10,979 nt of DNA, taken from Planctomycetota bacterium (GTDB taxonomy: Bacteria > Planctomycetota > JAMOSO01). Shown here one piece after another: positions 1-6,122 of the stretch; position 1 is the first letter of the stretch; the number at the start of each line of letters is the position of its first letter. A program made the position numbers and the translations under genes. Where the stretch lies: assembly GCA_027063065.1 (NCBI GenBank), contig JAMOSO010000029.1:1-10979 (forward strand), read 5' to 3'. The notes under the pieces are model-generated. The model did no database searches. It saw nothing but the letters and a program-made list of their open reading frames with translations, and was not told the origin of the DNA.

Positions 1-14
1 ATGGAAATCGCTAA

Positions 15-125
15 AATATTAAGAAGTCTATCTTAATGCATACGAATTCATTAATGAAGGCAGCAATGGGTGGAAATACGCCGGATGAGGTTTGTTATAA
101 CAAGAAGTTGAAACAGGTGGGATAA
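15..125 (+). pseudogene. Integrase-type transposase, C-terminal relic (copy D1)
   Basis: This frame is open from base 15 to the TAA at 123-125; an in-frame TAA at 12-14 precedes it. It reads ...NSLMKAAMGGNTPDEVCYN..., which matches the tail of DDE integrase-core transposases (IS3/IS481-like), where a (R)PHxALGGxTPDEVYY motif closes the protein. Only about 36 codons remain and the catalytic core is not seen in the window, so it cannot be active. A diverged second copy with the same GxNTPDEVxY core is at 3401-3475. The family match rests on this short motif only, so IS3 versus IS481 cannot be decided. Confidence 0.6.
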
Positions 126-245
126 AATTTTACACTAAAAAATCAGTGGGAGACTGCTACGCAGTCGTTAATTAATTTTTTTAAATTTAATGATTTTTTT
201 CTTATTTACTACTGAATTTGTCTGTTGATTGGGGACCACTTTAAT
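63..245 (+). repeat. Long direct repeat, copy D1 (partner at 3410-3561)
   Basis: The end of the transposase relic plus about 120 bases of non-coding tail recur in the same orientation at 3410-3561. Shared stretches include ATACGCC.GATGAGGTTT, AAAATCAGTGGGAGAC, GGCTACGCAGTC or TGCTACGCAGTC, TTAATTAA and GTTGATTGG. The tail ends near TGTTGATTGGGGACCACTTT (223-242), which looks like an IS terminus although I cannot name the family. The two copies differ by many substitutions and small indels, so the duplication is old. Copy D1 abuts the IS66 relic that starts at about 247. Confidence 0.75.
152..182 (+). terminator. Stem-loop with downstream T-tract in the relic tail
   Basis: GACTGC (152-157) and GCAGTC (161-166) form a perfect six-base-pair stem around a TAC loop. 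A run of seven T starts at 176. The nine-base gap between stem and T-run is long for a Rho-independent terminator, so function is uncertain. It would have ended transcription of the ancestral IS. The second copy at 3489-3503 keeps the stem with one mismatch (GACGGC against GCAGTC). Confidence 0.35.
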
Positions 246-246
246 A

Positions 247-483
247 GGCCGTAAAAATTATTTGTTTGTGGGTAGTGAGGACGCTGGACTGTGGGCGGCA
301 ACTGCATACTCTATAGTCGAAAGCTGTAGACTTGTTTGTGCCGACTTTTGATCATACTTAAATTTCGTTACAAAAGCATTACATGAAGGATGTAACGATT
401 ATAAAAATTTAACACCACAGGCGCTAAAAAAAGACATTCAAAAAGTTATTAAGCCAGGCTAACTGCCTCTATCGGATGCTTAC
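247..483 (+). pseudogene. IS66-family transposase (TnpC) C-terminal relic, copy A
   Basis: The frame reads GRKNYLFVGSEDAGLWAATA, YSIVESCRLVCADF, then an in-frame TGA at 349-351, then SYLNFVTKALHEGCNDYKNL and a tail ending IQKVIKPG with a TAA at 460-462. This matches the C-terminal end of IS66 TnpC, whose typical form is GRKNWLFaGSdxGGxRAA..YSLIETxKLNGxDPxaYL. Only about 72 codons of a protein usually near 500 residues remain, and a nonsense codon interrupts them. The 3' edge, GATGCTTAC (475-483), is the complement of GTAAGCATC and fits the GTAAGC type of IS66 terminal repeat. Bases 280-462 differ from copy B at only four sites. Confidence 0.8.
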
Positions 484-509
484 GTTTCAGGCGCTATACG
501 ACAAAAAAC

Positions 510-537
510 TTGCACATTAACCCGTACAGGATATACT
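510..537 (+). promoter_or_regulatory. Candidate sigma-70 promoter of the toxin-antitoxin operon
   Basis: TTGCAC (510-515) and TATACT (532-537) are 16 bases apart. The -10 box matches the consensus at five of six positions, the -35 at three. It would start transcription near base 544, about 22 bases before the antitoxin ATG, leaving room for the AAGGAG ribosome-binding site at 555-560. It lies just outside the IS66 relic end, so the operon seems to keep its own promoter. Confidence 0.5.
521..530. promoter_or_regulatory. Candidate YefM operator palindrome
   Basis: CCCGTACAGG is an imperfect palindrome (CC-GTAC-GG) lying between the -35 and -10 boxes. Its core CGTACA matches five of six bases of the TGTACA hexamer known at the E. 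coli yefM-yoeB operator. Placement inside the promoter fits autorepression by the antitoxin or the complex. The site is short, so this is an inference. Confidence 0.35.
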
Positions 538-565
538 CCCTATAGATTTAATCAAAGGAGATTTT

Positions 566-820
566 ATGCAGGTTGTAAATTTTACCGAGGCGCGCAATCA
601 CTTAAAAGACGTCCTCGATCGAGTAGTTGTAGATGCAGATTATACTGTCATCTCTCGCAGAGATGCAGACGATGCAGTGGTAATGTCTTTAGATCAATTT
701 AATGGCTTAATGGATACAGTTCATCTTTTAAAAGTACCAGCTAATAAAGATCATCTTGCAAAATCAATAGAGCAATATAACTCTCATAAACTTGTCAAAC
801 ACGATTTAATTGACGAGTAG
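566..820 (+). CDS. yefM: Type II antitoxin, YefM/Phd family
   Basis: This is an 84-residue antitoxin that should neutralise the YoeB toxin encoded next to it and repress its own operon. The N-terminal half, MQVVNFTEARNHLKDVLDRV followed by TVISRRDADDAVVMSLDQFN, is the YefM/Phd DNA-binding fold: a SEAR-like motif, then the R-x-x-x-x-AVVMS strand. The C-terminal segment with LLKVPANKDHLAKSIEQ matches the YefM LLRSPANxxRLxxSI toxin-binding part. The ATG at 566 has a strong AAGGAG site (555-560) five bases upstream. The protein is full length for the family (about 80-95 residues). The stop TAG at 818-820 is one base before the preferred toxin start, so translation is probably coupled. No internal damage is visible although IS relics flank it. 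Confidence 0.93.
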   Translation: MQVVNFTEARNHLKDVLDRVVVDADYTVISRRDADDAVVMSLDQFNGLMDTVHLLKVPANKDHLAKSIEQYNSHKLVKHDLIDE

Positions 821-821
821 T

Positions 822-1076
822 ATGATTCAGTGGACAAGCGAGGCATGGAAAGATTATTTGTATTGGCAAACTCAAGATAAGAAGACGCTAAAGCGAATAA
901 ATAAACTAATTTTAGCTACGCAACGCTTTCCATTTGAGGGAATTGGTAAGCCAGAAGCATTAAAAGATAATCTGTCTGGGTTTTGGTCAAGGCGAATTGA
1001 TGAAACGAATCGTTTGGTATATGCATATGAAAAAGATAAATTGAGCATAATATCTTGTCGGTATCATTATCAATAA
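822..1076 (+). CDS. yoeB: Type II toxin, YoeB family mRNA interferase
   Basis: YoeB is a small RelE-fold endoribonuclease that cleaves mRNA at the ribosomal A site when freed from YefM. I chose the ATG at 822, which gives 84 residues, exactly the E. coli YoeB length, and an N-terminus MIQWTSEAWKDYLYW that aligns with MKLIWSEESWDDYLYW. The in-frame ATG at 810 would add only MTSS and overlap the antitoxin by 11 bases; it has no ribosome-binding site. Conserved blocks are PFEGIGKPEALK, NLSGFWSRRI and the C-terminal CRYHY. Glu45, Arg64, His82 and Tyr83 align with the E. coli YoeB residues Glu46, Arg65, His83 and Tyr84, so the enzyme looks catalytically intact. Its 3' neighbour is a gap without a recognised gene. 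Confidence 0.93.
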   Translation: MIQWTSEAWKDYLYWQTQDKKTLKRINKLILATQRFPFEGIGKPEALKDNLSGFWSRRIDETNRLVYAYEKDKLSIISCRYHYQ

Positions 1077-1407
1077 TATAACAAATTATTGGTGTGGAAC
1101 TTTTTTAGGTGGTGTAAATTCAGATGTTTCAATAAATTTTTATATTAGGATAAATCCATATTTAATAACTCTTTAATAATCATAAAGTCTGATATGTGTT
1201 ATAATAAATGTTAGCATATAGTCGCATTCATATTGCATCACAAGGCAATCTCTTTTATGTGTCGTTTAAAGAAGCAATATTTAAAATGTAAAAGTCATAC
1301 TGTAAGGGGTATTTTTTGGTATTTAAAAATTCAAACGCTTGTTTTTTTACTACGGAGTTACAAGATCACATCAAAAATTAAAAACAGTATTTGAGTTAGC
1401 TAATAAA
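1077..1407. other. AT-rich gap without a recognised gene
   Basis: I see no recognisable gene in these 331 bases. They hold an AT-only inverted repeat just after the toxin (AATAAT / ATTATT), a consensus extended -10 element at 1197-1205, and a 45-codon frame from ATG 1257 to TGA 1392-1394 with no family match and only a distant AAGG (1242-1245). A second frame, open from 1327, runs straight into IS66 copy B; it includes GVTRSHQKLKTVFELANK and may be a remnant of another mobile gene, which I could not identify. Confidence 0.6.
1197..1205 (+). promoter_or_regulatory. Orphan extended -10 promoter element
   Basis: TGTTATAAT contains a consensus TATAAT (1200-1205) preceded by TG at the extended -10 position. 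No convincing -35 lies 16-18 bases upstream, but extended -10 promoters can work without one. Transcription would begin near 1212 and run into the unexplained gap and IS66 copy B. In AT-rich DNA such a match can occur by chance. Confidence 0.3.
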
Positions 1408-1606
1408 GATGCTGGACTGTGGGCGGCAACTGCATACTCTATAGTCGAAAGCTGTAGACTTGTTTGTGTCGACTTTTGATCATACTTAAATTTCGTTACA
1501 AAAGCATTACATGAAGGACGTAACGATTATAAAAATTTAACACCACAGGCGCTAAAAAAAGACATTCAAAAAGTTATCAAGCCAGGCTAACTCTATCGTA
1601 TGCTTA
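1408..1606 (+). pseudogene. IS66-family transposase C-terminal relic, copy B
   Basis: Bases 1408-1590 repeat bases 280-462 in direct orientation, with four C/T transitions and no indels. The frame reads DAGLWAATAYSIVESCRL, then VCVDF, the same in-frame TGA (1477-1479), then SYLNFVTKALHEGRNDYKNL and the KPG tail with TAA at 1588-1590. The 3' edge is shorter than in copy A by four bases and the terminal TTAC has become TTAT (1603-1606). Homology with copy A starts sharply at 1408, where a different in-frame sequence replaces GRKNYLFVGSE. Copy B is therefore more truncated than copy A at its 5' side. Nothing here can be active. Confidence 0.8.
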
Positions 1607-1766
1607 TATTCAAATAGTTAAGCAAAGTCATCATGAAGCCAAGGGCTTTGGTGAAAACAAACTTGTCATTATTTTTGCACAAGAATTCAAATTAAGCGTC
1701 CAGGGTCTTGCTTGCACTTTTATACGCGAAAAATTGCAAACAACTTGACGTTTTACGCGCATAAAA

Positions 1767-1795
1767 TTGACAGAGTGGTATTTGATAGCTAAAAT
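1767..1795 (+). promoter_or_regulatory. Near-consensus promoter immediately before the ATPase start
   Basis: TTGACA (1767-1772) is a perfect -35 box and TAAAAT (1790-1795) a five-of-six -10 box, with the optimal 17-base spacer. The expected start of transcription, about seven bases beyond the -10, falls on or next to A1802, the first base of the ATPase ATG. This predicts a leaderless or nearly leaderless mRNA. The only purine-rich bases before the ATG (AGG at 1796-1798) would not be in the transcript. Confidence 0.55.
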
Positions 1796-1801
1796 AGGCG
1801 T

Positions 1802-3160
1802 ATGGAAAGAAATTTAAACGTCGATTTATTGCAGTGGAAAGATCAAAAAAATAGAAAGCCTTTATTATTGCAAGGTGCCAGACAGGTAGGAAAAACTTAT
1901 TTATTAACAGAATTTGGACAAAAGAGTTTTAAAAAATTACATGTAATCAATTTTGAAGATATTAGATTTAAAGCCATTTTTAAAAATGGGCCGGCAAGTT
2001 TGGATTCAATATTACTAAATTTACAAGCACTTTTGGCTACAAAAATTAATATAAATGATGACCTTGTTTTTTTTGATGAAATTCAAGAATGTCCAGAGGC
2101 AATTCACTCTCTTAAATATTTTTATGAGAAGCTTCCTAAACTTGCTCTTGTATGTGCAGGTTCTCATATAGGGGTGTCTGGAAGCAATGGGGCATTTCCA
2201 GTAGGTAAGGTTGATTTTAAAACGCTTTATCCACTTAACTTTTCTGAATTTTTAAAACATCGAAATCCAATCTTAGAAGAAATGCAAAAATCTGCAAAGG
2301 CCTCATTTAACCTTGATGATAATATACATAAACAACTATGGGATGATTATTTGCTTTATACATTAGTTGGCGGTATGCCAGAGGCAGTAAGCGCTTTTTT
2401 TAATGCTGCTTCAACATATGATGGACTTGAAGATGCTCGTAAAATTCATTTGAGTTTACTCAAAGGCTACAATAATGATTTTAGTAAATATTGCAGTAAA
2501 ACGATGGGGCATAAAATTTTAGCCATTTTTAATTCAGTGGCATCACAATTACAGGCGGTTCACGATAAGAGCTCTAAAAGGTTTGCATTTAAAGATATAA
2601 TTTCTGGTCAATCGAGATATTCTCATTTAGAAGATGCAATTGATTGGCTTGTGTTGTCGGGGCTTGTATACAAAACACCTATGGTATCTCAACCTAGAAT
2701 ACCGCTTAATGCTTATGCTAAACCAAATCTTTTTAAGTTAAACTTTTTAGATATAGGTTTGTTAAATACTCAATTAGATGTCCCTTTTAATGATGTCATT
2801 AATCAGGAACCTCATTCGTATAAGGGTTTTATTGCAGAACAATTTGTAAATCAGCAAATGCAAAATGTATTTGCAAAATCTATTTATTCATGGACAAATG
2901 GCCGAGCAGAAATAGAGTTTGTTTTGCAAATTAATGGTAATATTATACCTGTTGAGGTTAAATCTGGAAAGCGGGTTAAATCAAAAAGTTTAAACTCCTA
3001 TAAACAAAAATATTTGCCTAAATTAGCTATTAAATTTTCAGCAAATAATATGCGTTTAGAAGATAATCACCTTAACGCACCTATTTATATGGCGGAGTAT
3101 ATTTTTGCAATGGTACAGACCTTCCTAAATCAACCTCATTCTTATAAAAATCTTAGGTAA
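1802..3160 (+). CDS. AAA ATPase with DUF4143 and C-terminal nuclease-like domain
   Basis: This 452-residue cytoplasmic protein belongs to the widespread AAA_14/DUF4143 ATPases, whose biological role is not established. Walker A is GARQVGKT (25-32) and Walker B is LVFFDEIQECP (88-98, Asp92-Glu93). CAGSHIG (118-124) resembles the sensor-1 strand. The DUF4143 region spans roughly 185-350, with LVGGMPEAV and FLDIGLL motifs. The C-terminal part has AEIEFVLQINGNIIPVEVKSG (369-389), a PD-(D/E)xK-like arrangement with Glu372, Glu385 and Lys387; family members more often have Asp where Glu372 lies. The ATG at 1802 fits the usual start of this family, a few residues before the RKPLLLQGARQVGKT block. 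It has no partner gene. The stop TAA at 3158-3160 lies inside the terminus of IS66 copy C, so the last residues may not be the ancestral ones. Confidence 0.88.
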   Translation: MERNLNVDLLQWKDQKNRKPLLLQGARQVGKTYLLTEFGQKSFKKLHVINFEDIRFKAIFKNGPASLDSILLNLQALLATKININDDLVFFDEIQECPEAIHSLKYFYEKLPKLALVCAGSHIGVSGSNGAFPVGKVDFKTLYPLNFSEFLKHRNPILEEMQKSAKASFNLDDNIHKQLWDDYLLYTLVGGMPEAVSAFFNAASTYDGLEDARKIHLSLLKGYNNDFSKYCSKTMGHKILAIFNSVASQLQAVHDKSSKRFAFKDIISGQSRYSHLEDAIDWLVLSGLVYKTPMVSQPRIPLNAYAKPNLFKLNFLDIGLLNTQLDVPFNDVINQEPHSYKGFIAEQFVNQQMQNVFAKSIYSWTNGRAEIEFVLQINGNIIPVEVKSGKRVKSKSLNSYKQKYLPKLAIKFSANNMRLEDNHLNAPIYMAEYIFAMVQTFLNQPHSYKNLR

Positions 3161-3409
3161 GCATCAGGCAGAGGCAGTTAGCTTGGCTTGATAACTTTTT
3201 GAATGTCTTTTTTTAGTGCTTGTGGTGTTAAGTTTTTATAATCATTACGTCCTTCATGCAATACTTTTGTAACGAAATTTAAGTATGATCGAAAATTAAT
3301 ACAAACAAATAGTTTTTTCGGCGGCATTCTTGTCTATACTTTATTAGTTTTTCGCTGTGATTTTTTGATAACACTTCTATTTTGGTCTTTAATTTAGCAA
3401 CTTTATGCA
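3157..3409 (-). pseudogene. IS66-family transposase relic with internal deletions, copy C
   Basis: On the minus strand the 3' part reads NFRSYLNFVTKVLHEGRNDY, KNLTPQALKKDIQKVIKPS and a stop at 3178-3180, clearly homologous to copies A and B. It is more diverged, and it has CGA (Arg) where they have TGA. Upstream, in another frame, lies VAKLKTKIEVLSKNHSEKL, which resembles the N-terminal coiled coil of IS66 TnpC, followed quickly by RRKNYLFV. The central several hundred residues are therefore missing. A further 70-base segment present in copy A is deleted, shifting the frame. The outer edge GTAAGCATC begins at 3157 and has the IS66-type terminus. The N-terminal assignment is less certain than the C-terminal one. 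Confidence 0.75.
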
Positions 3410-3475
3410 ACGATGTGTAAAAATACGCCAGATGAGGTTTATTATAAAAAGGAGTTGAAAATTTTTTACGACTAG
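3401..3475 (+). pseudogene. Integrase-type transposase, C-terminal relic (copy D2)
   Basis: The frame LYATMCKNTPDEVYYKKELK ends with a TAG at 3473-3475. It aligns with AAMGGNTPDEVCYNKKLK of copy D1, so both are tails of the same transposase. Copy D2 has lost everything before this motif. On its left it meets IS66 copy C, which is on the opposite strand. It keeps the more typical EVYY where D1 has EVCY. Confidence 0.55.
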
Positions 3476-3561
3476 AAAATCAGTGGGAGACGGCTACGCA
3501 GTCATTAATTAACTTTTTTATTTATCACTGACACTTCTCGTTGATTGGTGATCAATTTATA
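3410..3561 (+). repeat. Long direct repeat, copy D2 (partner at 63-245)
   Basis: This is the second, shorter copy of the transposase tail and its non-coding 3' region. It includes the imperfect hairpin at 3489-3503 and ends at TTGATTGGTGATCAATTTA (3541-3559), matching TTGATTGGGGACCACTTTA of D1. It is in the same orientation as D1, about 3.35 kb away, so the pair brackets the toxin-antitoxin and ATPase genes. Confidence 0.75.
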
Positions 3562-3596
3562 TGTCTGTTTAGAGTGCTGTCTAAAATTTAAGTATA

Positions 3597-3625
3597 TTGC
3601 TCAAAACATTGTACTATGTTATTAT
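3597..3625 (+). promoter_or_regulatory. Possible promoter of the leuS-gsp operon
   Basis: TTGCTC (3597-3602) and TATTAT (3620-3625) are 17 bases apart; the -10 matches five of six consensus positions, the -35 only three. It would place the transcript start at about 3632, two bases before the leuS ATG. A less good alternative uses TACTAT (3612-3617) and leaves a leader of about ten bases. The segment 3562-3633 between relic D2 and leuS is the only room for a promoter that is not IS-derived. Confidence 0.35.
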
Positions 3626-3633
3626 AAAGAGTT

Positions 3634-6120
3634 ATGGAATATACACACAATAAAATAGAGCCTAAGTGGCAAAACAAATGGTTAGAAAATGGACTGCTTC
3701 AATTGGATGAAAGTAGCCAAAAACCAAAATACTACTGTCTGATGATGTTTCCGTATCCTTCTGGTGCTTTGCATGTAGGACACGGTCGCAATTATATCAT
3801 TGGAGATGCCTTAGCACGTTTAAAAGTAATGCAAGGCTATGAGGTCTTAGCGCCCATGGGATGGGACGCTTTTGGGTTGCCTGCAGAAAATGCAGCTATA
3901 AAACAAGGAATTCACCCCAAAGAAACATCAACTCAAAATATTGCCAAAATGAAAGAACAATTGCAGGCATGGGGTGTTGTATATGATTGGAAGCGTGAGA
4001 TTGCAACGTGTCATGTCGGTTATTATAAATGGACACAGTGGGTCTTTAAAAAACTATTTGATATGGGTTTGGCATATCAAAGCGATGCCCCTGTAAATTT
4101 TTGTCCTAGTTGTGTAACGGCGTTAGCCAATGAAGAGGTGGTTGATGGCGGTTGCGAACGATGTGGAACACCAGTTGAACAAAAGGCATTGAAACAATGG
4201 TTTTTTAAGATTACAGATTATGCTGAAAAATTATTAGATGATATTTCCCTTTTAGATCAGTGGCCTGAAAAAGTACGCGCTATGCAAGCTAATTGGATAG
4301 GTAAAAGCGTTGGTTCAAGGGTTGATTTTAAAGTTGCAGATAGCGATGAAGTGTTGCCTGTATTTACTACTCGTCCAGATACTTTATTTGGGGTCACTTA
4401 TATGTCTATTGCCCCAGAGCATCCGTTAGTGGCTAAATTGGTGGCGGGCACAGATAAACAAGCTGAAATAGAAGCTTTTAGAGACAAAATTATTGTACAA
4501 CGTAAAGATGCTCCCGGTGGAGAACTCACTGAAAAAGAAGGTGTTTTTACAGGTCATTATGTGATTAATCCTGTCAATAATGAACGTGTGCCTTTGTGGG
4601 TTGCTAATTATGCGTTAATGAATTATGGCACAGGTGCAGTTATGGCTGTTCCAACTCATGATCAACGTGATTTTGAGTTTGCTAAAAAATATGATTTACC
4701 AATGAAGCTTGTTATTCAACCACTTAAGGGTGATACTCTAAATGTAGATAATATGCAAGAAGCTTTTGTCGGTGATGGCGTTTTAGTTGATTCAGGAGAT
4801 TTTACAGGTCAAGGCAATCGTGAGTCGATAGATAAAATTAATCAATTTTTAAAAGATAATGCTATAGGTGAGCAAACGACTAATTTTAGAATTCGCGATT
4901 GGTTGATTTCACGACAGCGTTATTGGGGTGCGCCTATTCCGATTATTCATTGTGATGATTGTGGGCAAGTGCCAGTTCCCGAAGATCAATTACCAGTTGA
5001 ATTGCCAGATGATGTTGACTTTAAAGCTCAAGGCGTGGAGTCTCCTTTGGCAACTTGTCAAGAGTGGGTGCAAACAACTTGCCCCAAGTGTGGGAAATCT
5101 GCCAAGCGAGAAACAGATACTTTAGCACAATGGTTATGTTCTTGTTGGTATTTTTTTCGTTATTTATCCCCCCGCGATGACGAAAAGCCCTTTGATAAAG
5201 AACTTATTAAAAAATGGTTTCCTGTCGATCAATACGTAGGTGGGGTTGAACACGCTGTATTACACTTATTATATAGTCGTTTTATTGTTAAATGTCTTTA
5301 TGATGCTGGTGAAGTAGATATAAAAGAGCCTTTTAAGGCTTTGTTTACTCAGGGAATGATTTGTAAAAAATCGTCAATTTCTGGCAAATTAGAAAAAATG
5401 TCAAAATCCAAGGGCAATGTTGTTGCGCCCGATGAGATTATTAAGGAATATGGTGCTGATACTCAGCGTCTTTATACGTTGTTTATTGGGCCTCCAGAAC
5501 GCGACTGTGAATGGAATGATGATTCTTTAGTAGGATGTAATAGATTTTTAAAGCGTGTCTGGGATTATTGCACCAGCGCTAGTGAAAAAATAAAAAATTG
5601 TAAAGCTAGCTTAGATGTTAAGTCGTTACAAGGTGATGATAAAAAAATCTATCAGCGTCTTCATCAAACTATATACAAATTTAATGGCGATATAGAAAAG
5701 GATTTTCATTTTAATACTGCAGTTTCTGCTATTATGGAATTTTATAATGACTTAAAAAATGTCAGCTTAAGTAATGTTATGCTTCGACAAGTAGTGGAAA
5801 TTAGCTTGCAGTTGTTATCTCCTATGGTTCCGCATATAGCCGAAGAATTATGGCAAATTATAGGTCATCAAGATTCTATTTTTAATTCAACTTGGCCGAT
5901 TGCTGATGAATCAGCTATGATTGCCGATGAAGTAGAAATTGTATTGCAAATCAACGGTAAGGTCCGAGGCCGTATTAATGTGAGTCCAAGTTTAGATAAA
6001 TCGGCAATGGAACAAGTTGCTCGATCTCACGAACGTGTGCAAGAATTTATTACAGGTAAAAATATTATTAAAGTGATAGCTGTGCCAGGTAAGTTGGTAA
6101 ATATAGTGGTGAAGGGATAA
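3634..6120 (+). CDS. leuS: Leucyl-tRNA synthetase
   Basis: LeuRS (828 residues, normal range for the bacterial enzyme) charges tRNA-Leu in the cytoplasm. The class I HIGH signature is HVGH (47-50) in [17 protein letters not shown], and KMSKS is at 588-592. A zinc site is formed by CPSC (157-160) and CERC (174-177); a second Cys pair set, CDDC (440-443) and CPKC (483-486), lies before the catalytic half resumes. The CP1 editing domain shows TTRPDT (245-250) and [15 protein letters not shown] (332-346), with Asp346 in the position of the conserved editing aspartate. WIGKS (221-225) precedes it. The C-terminus [22 protein letters not shown] is the usual LeuRS end. The ATG at 3634 has only a weak AAGAG directly before it. 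gspD follows after two bases. Confidence 0.97.
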   Translation: MEYTHNKIEPKWQNKWLENGLLQLDESSQKPKYYCLMMFPYPSGALHVGHGRNYIIGDALARLKVMQGYEVLAPMGWDAFGLPAENAAIKQGIHPKETSTQNIAKMKEQLQAWGVVYDWKREIATCHVGYYKWTQWVFKKLFDMGLAYQSDAPVNFCPSCVTALANEEVVDGGCERCGTPVEQKALKQWFFKITDYAEKLLDDISLLDQWPEKVRAMQANWIGKSVGSRVDFKVADSDEVLPVFTTRPDTLFGVTYMSIAPEHPLVAKLVAGTDKQAEIEAFRDKIIVQRKDAPGGELTEKEGVFTGHYVINPVNNERVPLWVANYALMNYGTGAVMAVPTHDQRDFEFAKKYDLPMKLVIQPLKGDTLNVDNMQEAFVGDGVLVDSGDFTGQGNRESIDKINQFLKDNAIGEQTTNFRIRDWLISRQRYWGAPIPIIHCDDCGQVPVPEDQLPVELPDDVDFKAQGVESPLATCQEWVQTTCPKCGKSAKRETDTLAQWLCSCWYFFRYLSPRDDEKPFDKELIKKWFPVDQYVGGVEHAVLHLLYSRFIVKCLYDAGEVDIKEPFKALFTQGMICKKSSISGKLEKMSKSKGNVVAPDEIIKEYGADTQRLYTLFIGPPERDCEWNDDSLVGCNRFLKRVWDYCTSASEKIKNCKASLDVKSLQGDDKKIYQRLHQTIYKFNGDIEKDFHFNTAVSAIMEFYNDLKNVSLSNVMLRQVVEISLQLLSPMVPHIAEELWQIIGHQDSIFNSTWPIADESAMIADEVEIVLQINGKVRGRINVSPSLDKSAMEQVARSHERVQEFITGKNIIKVIAVPGKLVNIVVKG

Positions 6121-6122
6121 TC

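Noticed and set aside
349-351. Recoded TGA (selenocysteine or readthrough) in the IS66 frame
   Set aside because: The homologous codon in copy C is CGA for arginine, and no SECIS-like structure is evident. A nonsense mutation explains it better.
810-821. ATG at 810 as the toxin start
   Set aside because: It adds only MTSS before the conserved YoeB N-terminus and lacks a ribosome-binding site. The ATG at 822 gives the usual 84 residues.
1084-1130. Possible IS end around AGGTGGTGTAAATTC
   Set aside because: It faintly resembles ends of IS256-like elements, but no partner end or transposase was found, so it is not called.
1-3600. CRISPR array or other regular repeat array
   Set aside because: The repeats are three irregularly spaced transposase fragments and two transposase tails in mixed orientation, not short units with regular spacers.
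4928-5125. Plus-strand 65-codon frame inside leuS
   Set aside because: It overlaps the Cys-rich part of LeuRS in another frame and has no independent evidence.
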